Of a stretch of DNA of 14,875 nt, positions 8,289 through 14,082 are shown in pieces (position 1 is the stretch's first letter; the number at the start of each line of letters is the position of its first letter). Below the pieces are notes generated by a model that was not told where the DNA came from, ran no database searches, and worked only from the letters and a program-made list of their open reading frames with translations. Source of the DNA: Chloroflexi bacterium RBG_19FT_COMBO_55_16 (GTDB lineage: Bacteria > Chloroflexota > Anaerolineae > Anaerolineales > UBA4823). A program made the translations under genes and the position numbers. The stretch covers positions 13,937-28,811 of the forward strand of contig MGOK01000051.1 in NCBI GenBank assembly GCA_001795335.1, given 5' to 3'.

Positions 8289-8294
8289 ATTATA
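8289..8294 (-). promoter_or_regulatory. -10 element, probable leaderless promoter of the nadK operon
   Basis: A consensus TATAAT on the - strand (8294-8289) leaves 9 nt before the ATG at 8279, so the transcript would start at or within about 3 nt of the start codon. The -35 region (GATACT at 17 bp) is poor and lies inside the 7-bp repeat array. Confidence 0.5.
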
Positions 8295-8296
8295 AC

Positions 8297-8365
8297 CAGT
8301 AATCAGTGATCAGTATCCAGTTTTCAATATCTGGGATCAGTATTCAGTGGTTAGTGGTGTGTAAT
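8297..8365. repeat. degenerate heptanucleotide tandem repeat (consensus CAGTNNT)
   Basis: Read on the + strand the stretch phases into 7-bp units: CAGTAAT, CAGTGAT, CAGTATC, CAGTTTT, CAATATC, one 6-bp unit TGGGAT, CAGTATT, CAGTGGT, TAGTGGT, GTGTAAT. The spacing is kept while the units drift. It fills most of the 121-bp gap between the nuclease ORF and nadK and covers the -35 region of nadK. It resembles the short heptameric repeats known from filamentous cyanobacteria; units are too short and contiguous for CRISPR. Confidence 0.7.
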
Positions 8366-8400
8366 TTAATAGTTTCTGGCATCTGACGACTGACAACTTT

Positions 8401-8913
8401 CTACACTAAGGCCTGGTCGCAACCAGTGCGGAAGCCACAGCGATGGCAACGGGATGGAGATTGGTGAGAGCGGTCTACCGTTTTGCGGCTTTCTGAAGCG
8501 CGCATTTCGGTTACCAAATCGAGCAAGCTGAATTCCAGCTCGGCTGTGTAATCGATGGCGAATGTCCGGTTGGGGTAGTGCAAAATCCCGTGCGGCGGTC
8601 GTTTGCCAAATGTACGATGCGCGAGAAGACAATAGGCGGCCAATTGATAGATGTGCGAGTCGTAAGGCGCTCTCGCAATGCGATTTGACTTTATCTCGAT
8701 GGGTATCATTTTATTCCCTTGCTCAACGAGGTAGTCCGGTTTCCCCGTCAGGTTCAGGGCCGGGTCATAAAGCGGCTTTTCGACCCGCCCCCACTGGCTT
8801 GTATCGACGTAAACCAGGCGACCGCCTGGCAGACCAGCGGCGTGGCGTTGGCGAGAAGATAGCCAAAGCAGTATCACGCCGAGCAAGAAGAGAACGATAA
8901 CGAGCAAAAGCAT
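8401..8913 (-). CDS. Cas4/RecB-like PD-(D/E)XK nuclease, C-terminal catalytic part with N-terminal TM helix
   Basis: 170 residues. A TM helix (2-18) is followed by a basic SSRQRH segment, then a RecB-family nuclease core: GKPD with Asp60, PIEIK with Glu73 and Lys75, and the QxxxY motif (Gln90, Tyr94). The C-terminus has C156-x2-C159-x5-C165, the three-Cys part of a Cas4-type 4Fe-4S site. The fourth Cys and the metal-binding His of Cas4 proteins normally lie in an N-terminal helix that is missing here but present in the ORF just upstream (8920-9156). Both ORFs are in the same frame, separated only by TAA CCG ACC ATG. Members of the family are exonucleases that resect or trim DNA ends. No Shine-Dalgarno precedes this ATG. 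It could be a genuine second subunit made by reinitiation, or the 3' half of a gene broken by a nonsense mutation or sequencing error. Confidence 0.75.
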   Translation of the reverse strand: MLLLVIVLFLLGVILLWLSSRQRHAAGLPGGRLVYVDTSQWGRVEKPLYDPALNLTGKPDYLVEQGNKMIPIEIKSNRIARAPYDSHIYQLAAYCLLAHRTFGKRPPHGILHYPNRTFAIDYTAELEFSLLDLVTEMRASESRKTVDRSHQSPSRCHRCGFRTGCDQALV

Positions 8914-8919
8914 GGTCGG

Positions 8920-9156
8920 TTAGATCAGCTGCCCAGAAATGTAGATGGTTAATATCACCAACCCCAGAAGGAACAAAGCGTAGGCTAGCAGCCTCAGGGC
9001 ACCACTCACCATCACGCGGCGCGCGTGGTGGTAGTGCAGCTCGTTACCACCGGCTAACTCAGCCTGGTTTTCTGAGACGTAACCTTGTCGCTGAAGCCAC
9101 CATGCTCGCTGGCAGTACAGGTAAGCGCCGATCTCGGAGGCGCGAATGGTTCGCAT
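8920..9156 (-). CDS. Cas4-like N-terminal part with C-terminal TM helix
   Basis: 78 residues. The sequence ASEIGAYLYCQRAWWLQRQG matches the Cas4/Dna2-type N-terminus, where the Cys (Cys15) is the first iron-sulfur ligand. It is followed by LAGGNELHYHH with His41 in the position of the RecB-fold metal His. A TM helix (~53-75) ends the protein. The basic RR and R residues before the helix put the Cas4-like half in the cytoplasm, the same side as the catalytic part in the next ORF. Without that ORF it has no catalytic Asp/Glu/Lys. Its ATG follows the translin-family gene by 3 nt (TAG TGA ATG), so it is translated as part of that operon. Confidence 0.7.
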   Translation of the reverse strand: MRTIRASEIGAYLYCQRAWWLQRQGYVSENQAELAGGNELHYHHARRVMVSGALRLLAYALFLLGLVILTIYISGQLI

Positions 9157-9159
9157 TCA

Positions 9160-9792
9160 CTAACTGTCCAGCCTGGACTCCAGGCGGCGCATCGTTTGTT
9201 CGAGATGTTCCTGCCGTAAGCTGAGGGTCAGATCGCCGCGCGTACGCTCGGTGACACTGCGGACGACGTCCGTCAGGCGCCGAAGTCCCCCCGTGATGGC
9301 GTCTGGGTAATCCATGGTGGTCAGCACGGCGTAGATGTCGTCCATGTAGCCCAGCAAGCGTTCAGCTTCCTGGGAGTACCCGTGTCGTAAGATATCGAGG
9401 CAGCGCCGCCGAAGCTCACCGGCCGCCTCAGCCAACCCATTCAAATACGTGGCGTCTTCCAAACCCATCTCTTGAGGAGAGGGCAAGGGCCGATCAGTTA
9501 CCAAAGCATAGACGATGCTCGCCTCAGCTAACTCTTTGAGTGCATCCTGCGTATACCCAGCGTAATATAGGCTCGGGAACTCGGCCAGGTCGGCGCGGAG
9601 CGCCTGGGCCAGATGGTTCGCTTCGTCAAGTTGCTTTTGAGCCAGTTCGTACTCATCACGGTGGACGGCGCGGATGGCGTTAGCGCAATGGCGGGTGAGC
9701 GTGCGAGCCTGGGCGAGGGCGCGATCCCTGGCGAAAGTGCGCGTTTCGAATGCCTGGTGGATACGTTCGGCGATCGATTCAAGGCGGTTCAT
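9160..9792 (-). CDS. translin-family protein
   Basis: 210 residues, almost entirely helical, close to the length of eukaryotic translin and its archaeal relatives. Family hallmarks: the R..ALAQAR..TR.C..AIRA.HR region (20-45), KELAEA (86-91), LEDATYLNGLAEAAGELRRR (111-130), and YMDDIYAVLTTMDYPDAITGGLRRLTDVVR (149-178). Translin/TRAX proteins form multimers binding single-stranded RNA and DNA, and TRAX-type subunits are metal-dependent RNases. Glu87 and Glu90 align by eye with the two TRAX catalytic Glu residues, and Glu122 falls where TRAX has its Asp, so a nuclease-competent subunit is conceivable. The start follows the DUF3467 stop by 6 nt with no Shine-Dalgarno, and the next ORF begins 3 nt after its stop. 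Its partner genes suggest nucleic-acid processing. The family call is from motif recognition, not alignment. Confidence 0.75.
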   Translation of the reverse strand: MNRLESIAERIHQAFETRTFARDRALAQARTLTRHCANAIRAVHRDEYELAQKQLDEANHLAQALRADLAEFPSLYYAGYTQDALKELAEASIVYALVTDRPLPSPQEMGLEDATYLNGLAEAAGELRRRCLDILRHGYSQEAERLLGYMDDIYAVLTTMDYPDAITGGLRRLTDVVRSVTERTRGDLTLSLRQEHLEQTMRRLESRLDS

Positions 9793-9798
9793 GGCAGC

Positions 9799-10137
9799 TT
9801 ATTTTTGAGGGGGTTCTTCGGGTGGCGGGGATTGACGAAAGAGGTAATCGGCCAGGGATTTTCCACCCGGAAGCGTGATCTCTCCGAAGGTGGTCTCGTA
9901 ACGGCTCAGGTTTTCGGTCAATGCGCGGTGAAACAGCTTGGCGCCTAAGGGCGACATGACCACCCGCGAGCGCACCCGGGCGGGAGTGGTGCCAGGCAAG
10001 AGATGGGCGAAATCAAAAATTAACTCCGAAGGAGAATGAGCGATGCGCACCAAGTTGATATAAATCGCTTCAAGGTCAGGGGGGACTTCCAATGGGGGAA
10101 AGGTGGGGGGTGCTGGTTGCGCAGTTTTCTCAGACAT
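9799..10137 (-). CDS. DUF3467 family protein
   Basis: 112 residues with Pro-rich ends (TAQPAPPTFPPLEVPP; SPPPEEPPQK) around a compact core: IYINLVRIAHSPSELIFDFAHL (25-46), RVVMSPLGAKLFHRALTENLSRYETTFGEI (58-87). This core matches the small DUF3467 family, whose function I do not know to be established. The start has GGAG 7 nt upstream of the ATG, the best ribosome site of the operon, so this is its first gene. The next three ORFs follow with gaps of 3-6 nt. Confidence 0.75.
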   Translation of the reverse strand: MSEKTAQPAPPTFPPLEVPPDLEAIYINLVRIAHSPSELIFDFAHLLPGTTPARVRSRVVMSPLGAKLFHRALTENLSRYETTFGEITLPGGKSLADYLFRQSPPPEEPPQK

Positions 10138-10196
10138 CTACTTTCTCCGGGTAGAGATGGTTTCAGGTCAATGGGAGAGATAGCCTAATACGCTTC

Positions 10197-10286
10197 GAGG
10201 GGCGGAAGTGAAAGCCAATGTATGCATCCCTTCTGCCCCTCAAAGTTAATCATCAGGCAAGAAGTTTCCCGATTGGGTATTCTTGC
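10197..10286. other. two inverted repeats in the ssb / DUF3467 gap
   Basis: Arms GAGGGGCGGAAG (10197-10208) and CTTCTGCCCCTC (10230-10241) pair over 12 bp with one G.T on the + strand (a C.A mismatch in - strand RNA), around a 21-nt loop. A second pair, GCAAGAA (10257-10263) / TTCTTGC (10280-10286), is perfect over 7 bp. Neither is followed by a T-run on either strand, so they are not typical terminators. They could be transcript-end stabilisers for ssb or a regulatory site for the operon starting at 10137. No convincing promoter was seen in this 196-bp gap. Confidence 0.45.
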
Positions 10287-10333
10287 TCAATCAGGATTGT
10301 TTTCACCAAACCTTGACGAATGTCCCGTGAGCT

Positions 10334-10750
10334 TTAGAAGGGGATATCGTCTTGTTCGGCGACTCCGGCGGTCTCGCCTGCCGCGTAAGCGCCTTCCTCT
10401 TCGCCTCGCGCTGTGAGGAACCGTACTGTATTAGCGGTCACTTCAAAGCTGGCGGCAGGGGTGCCATCCTGACGAGTCCACATACGCGGACCCCCAGTGG
10501 CAGGGTCGGGGTTTAACCGGCCTTCGATCAGTACTTTACTGCCTTTTTTCAGATACTGGTTGCAATTTTCGGCCGTCTTTCCCCAGGTCGAGACGCGGAA
10601 CCAGATCGTCTCCTTTACTGGATTGCCATCCGAGCCGGTGTATTGGCGGTTAGTGGCGACGCTTAAATTGGTCACCGCCTGGCCGGAGGGCGTGTACCTC
10701 ATTTCTGGGTCGCGGCCGAGGTTGCCAACGATGATGAGGGTGTGATACAT
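10334..10750 (-). CDS. ssb: single-stranded DNA-binding protein
   Basis: 138 residues from the ATG at 10750. I chose this start because AAGGAG sits 6 nt upstream and because MYHTLIIVGNLGRDPEMRYTPSG is the standard SSB N-terminus; 12 further open codons upstream merely read through the RBS. OB-fold motifs: VGNLGRDPEMRYTPSG (8-23), VKETIWFRVSTWGKTAENC (44-62), YLKKGSKVLIEGRL (66-79). A short Gly/Ala/Glu-rich tail ends in DDIPF, the acidic tip that recruits replication and repair partners. It coats single-stranded DNA in replication and repair. It appears to be a single-gene unit, not followed by rpsR as in many bacteria. Confidence 0.95.
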   Translation of the reverse strand: MYHTLIIVGNLGRDPEMRYTPSGQAVTNLSVATNRQYTGSDGNPVKETIWFRVSTWGKTAENCNQYLKKGSKVLIEGRLNPDPATGGPRMWTRQDGTPAASFEVTANTVRFLTARGEEEGAYAAGETAGVAEQDDIPF

Positions 10751-10848
10751 GGGTTTCTCCTTCTTTTTCAGTGGGTGGTCTGGCAATGGTTCCGGACGAA
10801 CGCCGCCCGGTGTAGAACACTAGGACACCCACCGTAATTTACAGAACA

Positions 10849-10875
10849 ATTGTACACTAATATTAATTTTCGCAA
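10849..10875 (-). promoter_or_regulatory. candidate ssb promoter
   Basis: TACAAT (10854-10849, - strand) lies downstream of TTGCGA (10875-10870) with a 15-bp spacer, shorter than ideal. Predicted leader to the ssb ATG is about 90 nt and contains an imperfect inverted repeat (CCGGGCG with CGTCCGG). This is the AT-rich stretch following the STAS gene stop. Confidence 0.35.
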
Positions 10876-10906
10876 TAGGGGAATTAAGAGGAGGGAAAGT
10901 GTGTTT

Positions 10907-11317
10907 TTAAAATGAATTCACTGCTGCCTCTAGATTGCTATGCACCTCTAGAAACATGTCATAGCCCGTCATGCGGAGCACCTGGCTTATATTAGGATTG
11001 GGTTTAAGCAATTTGAGGTGCGGGGACTTAAATGTGCCATCCCGGATCCCCTTGCGAATGGCTTCATCGTTTTCGAATGCTGGATCGGTGCGTAACAAAG
11101 TGAAAATGTATTGCAAGGCGCGGATGCCGGCACTACTGAGGAAAGGGACTTCGCTCAAGTCAAGGAGCAGGTGACGGGTACCAGAATCGAAAGATTCTTT
11201 GGCTTTTGTTTGCAGCTGTTCGTAGTTTTTTCCATCAATATCCCCTTTAAGGTGTAACACGGTCACAGGCACTCGTCCTTGCATCGATTTAACGGTAATT
11301 GAGAGATCGGAATTCAT
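10907..11317 (-). CDS. STAS-domain protein (anti-sigma factor antagonist-like)
   Basis: 136 residues. Single STAS fold: VTVLHLKGDIDGKNYEQL (18-35), HLLLDLSEVPFLSSAGIRAL (49-68), and a C-terminal helix region MTGYDMFLEVHSNLEAAV. Ser62 in LSSAG lies where SpoIIAA-type antagonists are phosphorylated, but the Asp of the usual DSSG is a Ser here. An insertion of about 20 residues (~78-100, FENDEAIRKGIRDGTFKSPH) separates the two halves, longer than in SpoIIAA. By family it would bind an anti-sigma kinase or act in a partner-switch pathway; no such kinase or phosphatase is nearby. The start is well supported by AAGGAGGAG ending 6 nt before the ATG. Confidence 0.82.
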   Translation of the reverse strand: MNSDLSITVKSMQGRVPVTVLHLKGDIDGKNYEQLQTKAKESFDSGTRHLLLDLSEVPFLSSAGIRALQYIFTLLRTDPAFENDEAIRKGIRDGTFKSPHLKLLKPNPNISQVLRMTGYDMFLEVHSNLEAAVNSF

Positions 11318-11343
11318 CTTATGCTCCTCCTTTATTTAGCCTA

Positions 11344-11349
11344 ATTATA
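11344..11349 (-). promoter_or_regulatory. -10 element of the STAS gene promoter
   Basis: A consensus TATAAT (11349-11344, - strand) lies 26 nt before the STAS ATG, leaving room for a ~20-nt leader that contains the strong Shine-Dalgarno. The -35 region (ACGATT at 17 bp) is weak and falls in the last codons of the methyltransferase gene. Confidence 0.5.
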
Positions 11350-11364
11350 TCCGAAATTAATCCC

Positions 11365-12195
11365 TCAATCGTTTCTGAATTGGAGGCAATAGTGATGGAA
11401 GGTGTTGCTCACCCAGGCATTACCGAACCCGTACGGGGCGAGGCGGATATCGTCCTGGCACCAGACCCGCTCGTCCTTAAGCGTGTAGGTTTCCCCGAGC
11501 TGGTGCGCCAGGTCCCAGGCGAGAGGATAGATTTTTCCGCCTTTCTTTACGTTCTTGACGATGACCGTCAGGTAAGCCCTTTTTCGCAGAAATGGCTGCA
11601 AGCCTGCGTAGACGGTTGTCAGCCGTTTTAAGAATTCATCGTAATCAGGAATGTTGCCCAGATCGGCTGGTTCTTCGGAATAAATCACATCCAGGCCAGG
11701 GGAGGCACGGCGTTTTTTTTGGGTTTCAGCGCCGCGGGCATGTAACATATTCCAGTATGGAGGTGAGGTGAGCACATAATCGATGGGAGGAATCTGGTGC
11801 TCAGAAACGTAGTCGCTAAAATGCGCTGCGTCGCCAGTGATCACTTCGCTGACCAGGAGACCTGCCTCATCAGACGAGCTGCGCTCTGCGGTGATCAGCT
11901 GGCGGGCAATATCCGCGTAGGTTGGATTGAGTTCAATCCCGTAGCTGTTGCGACCGGCGCGCAAAGCAGCGATAACGGTGCTACCCGTCCCGACCATTGG
12001 GTCGAGTACGACCTGGCCACGTTTAGTGAAAAACTCGATGAATTCTTGAGCCAGTGTCTCCGGGAACTTGGCGGGATGGCGCAGTACATCTTTTGCGCGC
12101 GGCGGTGGATTGTGGATAAACCACGATTTCTGGAACTTAAGCCAGGTTTTTGCTTCGAGGTCGTTCAGGCGATTGATCAATGAGCGCTTGGGCAT
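11365..12195 (-). CDS. site-specific DNA methyltransferase (N4-cytosine/N6-adenine type), solitary
   Basis: 276 residues. The order of motifs is X (HPAKFPETLAQEFIEFF, 40-56), I (VLDPMVGTGST, 63-73, AdoMet binding), then IV (TSPPYWN, 143-149, catalytic), with a variable segment (151-183) after it that could read the target. The SPPY form of motif IV is typical of N4-cytosine enzymes but does not exclude N6-adenine. The enzyme transfers a methyl group from AdoMet to a base in a specific DNA site. No restriction endonuclease or specificity subunit is adjacent, so this looks like an orphan methyltransferase. There is no Shine-Dalgarno before the ATG at 12195. Confidence 0.87.
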   Translation of the reverse strand: MPKRSLINRLNDLEAKTWLKFQKSWFIHNPPPRAKDVLRHPAKFPETLAQEFIEFFTKRGQVVLDPMVGTGSTVIAALRAGRNSYGIELNPTYADIARQLITAERSSSDEAGLLVSEVITGDAAHFSDYVSEHQIPPIDYVLTSPPYWNMLHARGAETQKKRRASPGLDVIYSEEPADLGNIPDYDEFLKRLTTVYAGLQPFLRKRAYLTVIVKNVKKGGKIYPLAWDLAHQLGETYTLKDERVWCQDDIRLAPYGFGNAWVSNTFHHYCLQFRND

Positions 12196-12223
12196 GTGGA
12201 TTTGAATGAGAAGAAAACTTGAT

Positions 12224-12251
12224 GCGAAAGGCGTGATGCGTAGAACGTGAA
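12224..12251. repeat. short degenerate 7-bp repeat array
   Basis: Read on the + strand: GCGAAAG, GCGTGAT, GCGTAGA, ACGTGAA, in phase, then drifting into AT-rich sequence. It sits in the 85-bp gap between the lipoprotein and methyltransferase genes. GCGAAA (12224-12229) also pairs with TTTCGC (12260-12265 or 12272-12277). Four units is little, so chance is possible. Confidence 0.35.
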
Positions 12252-12280
12252 TTAATGAATTTCGCTTTATGTTTCGCGTT

Positions 12281-13072
12281 TTATTGGATTATCTCTATAA
12301 CGACTAAATCAGAGAAGTTGACTGTTACCGCGTACTCCCCGGCCGAGCGAGCGAAGACGCCAATGTTACCGCTCGGCAGCAGCGGATCGCTTACGGTAAA
12401 CTGGAACTGGTCATTGATGAAGAAACGCATTTCCTTGCCGCGCGCCCAGACTCCCAAGCGGGCGATGTTGGGCGCGCCGGGGGCGATCACGCCGCTGAAC
12501 ATCCATGGCTGAGGGGAAGAAGCAGCACCATTGACCAGCCGGTCTAGGCGCACCTGACTATCGCATGATAGGGAAAATCGATAAAAATCACGTGGTGAGG
12601 TCAGCCGCAACAGCAGACCGTACTCGTCTGCCTCCCGGCATAAGGTCGGGCTGGCGGTGATCTCGAGATAGAAATCGTTCAACACCGGTTCACTGCGGAC
12701 ACTGTAGATATAAGTACGCGGTTCGAGGATGGCGATGGTGAGTTCATTATGGCCCAGCGCAGCGCCGCCCTGCGATGTCTGGCTCAAAGACCAGGAACCT
12801 GGGCTGGAGAAATCGTCGCTGAAGAGCATCTCTCCCAGATTGGGGCGCAAATCTGGAGTGGGTGTGACTGGTTTGGCCGGGATCGGCGTGGGCGTCGCGG
12901 TAGGTGGAAACCAAACCACGGTGGCCGTCACTTCGCTGACAGGCGTGGGCGACTCAGAAGAGACCATAGGCGGAGTCTCCACCGGAGCACAGGCGCTCAA
13001 GGTCAGCGGGAGCAGAACGGACGTGGCGAGCCAGGTCTTAATTTTATTTTTAGCTGTTATAACGTTTGACAA
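12281..13072 (-). CDS. lipoprotein with a probable ConA-like/jelly-roll domain
   Basis: 263 residues from a TTG start at 13072; no ATG or GTG in this frame leaves a full signal peptide. Signal: NKIK, hydrophobic 14-26, lipobox LSAC with Cys28, so lipidated and surface-held. A Pro/Thr/Ser-rich stalk (29-75) follows. The rest (80-263) looks like a beta-sandwich of the laminin-G/ConA or DUF1080 type: LFSDDFSSPGSWSLSQT, YYLEI-like FYLEITASPT, YGLLLRLTSPRDFYRFSL, RLGVWARGKEMRFFINDQ, GNIGVFARSAGEYAVTVNFSDLVV. Such domains usually bind glycans or decorate extracellular enzymes, but no catalytic residues can be assigned. The first 23 nt overlap the 3' end of the threonine dehydrogenase gene in another frame, so translation is probably coupled. 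No Shine-Dalgarno is visible. Confidence 0.78.
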   Translation of the reverse strand: MSNVITAKNKIKTWLATSVLLPLTLSACAPVETPPMVSSESPTPVSEVTATVVWFPPTATPTPIPAKPVTPTPDLRPNLGEMLFSDDFSSPGSWSLSQTSQGGAALGHNELTIAILEPRTYIYSVRSEPVLNDFYLEITASPTLCREADEYGLLLRLTSPRDFYRFSLSCDSQVRLDRLVNGAASSPQPWMFSGVIAPGAPNIARLGVWARGKEMRFFINDQFQFTVSDPLLPSGNIGVFARSAGEYAVTVNFSDLVVIEIIQ

Positions 13073-14063
13073 TGTTCGGTATCAGATATTCATTAAAGCA
13101 ACGTTCCAGATTAAAACCTGGTTGCCAGCCCCAGTCTCGCCGGGCGTCGCCGTCGTTCAGGTCGGCCGGCCAGCTATCCACGATGCCCTGTCGCTTCAGG
13201 TCGGGTTCGAAAGTGATCTGCGCCTGCGGGAATGCTATAAGGACCAGGTCCATGATTTGGGCTGCAGTCAGGCTGAAGCTGGTCACGTTATAGACCGAGC
13301 GACTCAATGCGCTGCGGGGGGCGCTTGCCAACTGCAACAAGGCGGTGATGGCATCCGGCATGGCCATGAACGGGATCTGGGCATCCTGGCGCACAAAACA
13401 GGCGTAAGGTTCGCCTTTGGCCGCGGCGTGCAGCATCTCTGGTCCGTAATCGCTGGTGCCCCCACTGGGCAAGGTGAAGGCGCTGATCAGGCCGGGGAAG
13501 CGCACGCAGCGAAAGTCGAGCATCACCGGGCGTTCAGCAGCCAGCTGGCGGTAGTAACAACTGAAATATGTACCTAGCATCTCGCAGTAGAGCTTGTTGC
13601 AGCCATACATGGTGATGGGGTAGTTCCACTCCCACTCCCGGACGCGCGGGAAATTGGCTTTGGTTTTCAGGTCCGGCATACCATAAGCGGCGATGGAACT
13701 GGGGAATATAAACAGGACCGGCTCGCCGCGCCATTCAGATTGCTCTGTTGCTAATTGCAGCAGCCCCAGGGTGCCTTCCACGTTGACCTGGTGAGCGGCA
13801 ACCGGGGTGAACTCGCCGCGCGTCGACAACAAGGCAGCCAGGTGATAGATGGCAGCGATCTCGTACTCGCTCACCAGGCGGGAGAGCAAGGCTTTATCGA
13901 GGATATCGCCTTGCAGGTGGGTTGAATATTGGCTGGCCTCGGCTGGCAGAGGTCGGATGTCCAGTGTGACCAGGTCCCTGATACCTCGCTCGGCCAGGCT
14001 CTTGACTAAAGCCAGGCCAACTTCCCCACCAGCTCCGGTGATCAGGGTGACTTTTTTGCGCAT
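13050..14063 (-). CDS. tdh: L-threonine 3-dehydrogenase, SDR (epimerase-like) type
   Basis: 337 residues from the ATG at 14063, chosen because GGAGG lies 5 nt upstream; an in-frame TTG at 14075 overlaps that site. Extended short-chain dehydrogenase: GAGGEVG (10-16, NAD binding), LDIRP (34-38) for the ribose, PSSIAAYG (121-128), and catalytic Tyr153-x3-Lys157 in YGCNK. It is separated from general sugar epimerases by features of SDR-type threonine dehydrogenase: YPITMYGCNKLYCEMLG, RFPGLIS followed by GGTSDYGPEML, PFMAMPDAI, YNVTSFSLT, and SWPADLNDGDARRDWGW. It oxidises L-threonine to 2-amino-3-ketobutyrate with NAD+, which 2-amino-3-ketobutyrate CoA ligase normally converts to glycine and acetyl-CoA; no kbl gene is in view. 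It starts 19 nt after purA ends. Confidence 0.85.
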   Translation of the reverse strand: MRKKVTLITGAGGEVGLALVKSLAERGIRDLVTLDIRPLPAEASQYSTHLQGDILDKALLSRLVSEYEIAAIYHLAALLSTRGEFTPVAAHQVNVEGTLGLLQLATEQSEWRGEPVLFIFPSSIAAYGMPDLKTKANFPRVREWEWNYPITMYGCNKLYCEMLGTYFSCYYRQLAAERPVMLDFRCVRFPGLISAFTLPSGGTSDYGPEMLHAAAKGEPYACFVRQDAQIPFMAMPDAITALLQLASAPRSALSRSVYNVTSFSLTAAQIMDLVLIAFPQAQITFEPDLKRQGIVDSWPADLNDGDARRDWGWQPGFNLERCFNEYLIPNIVKRYNS

Positions 14064-14082
14064 GGATGCCTCCAAGAATTGG

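Noticed and set aside
8297..8365. CRISPR array next to the Cas4-like ORFs
   Set aside because: Units are 7 bp, contiguous and degenerate, with no 25-40 bp identical repeats and no spacers; no other cas gene is present.
10197..10241. Intrinsic terminator for ssb
   Set aside because: The stem is good but no T-run follows on either strand, and it lies about 90 nt beyond the stop.
10751..10786. 12-codon extension of ssb (MPDHPLKKKEKP)
   Set aside because: It is translation of the ribosome-binding site region; SSB proteins start at the MYHT equivalent.
12729..13577. 282-codon open frame on the + strand
   Set aside because: It is antisense to the lipoprotein and threonine dehydrogenase genes, which have clear homology, and shows no motif or ribosome site.
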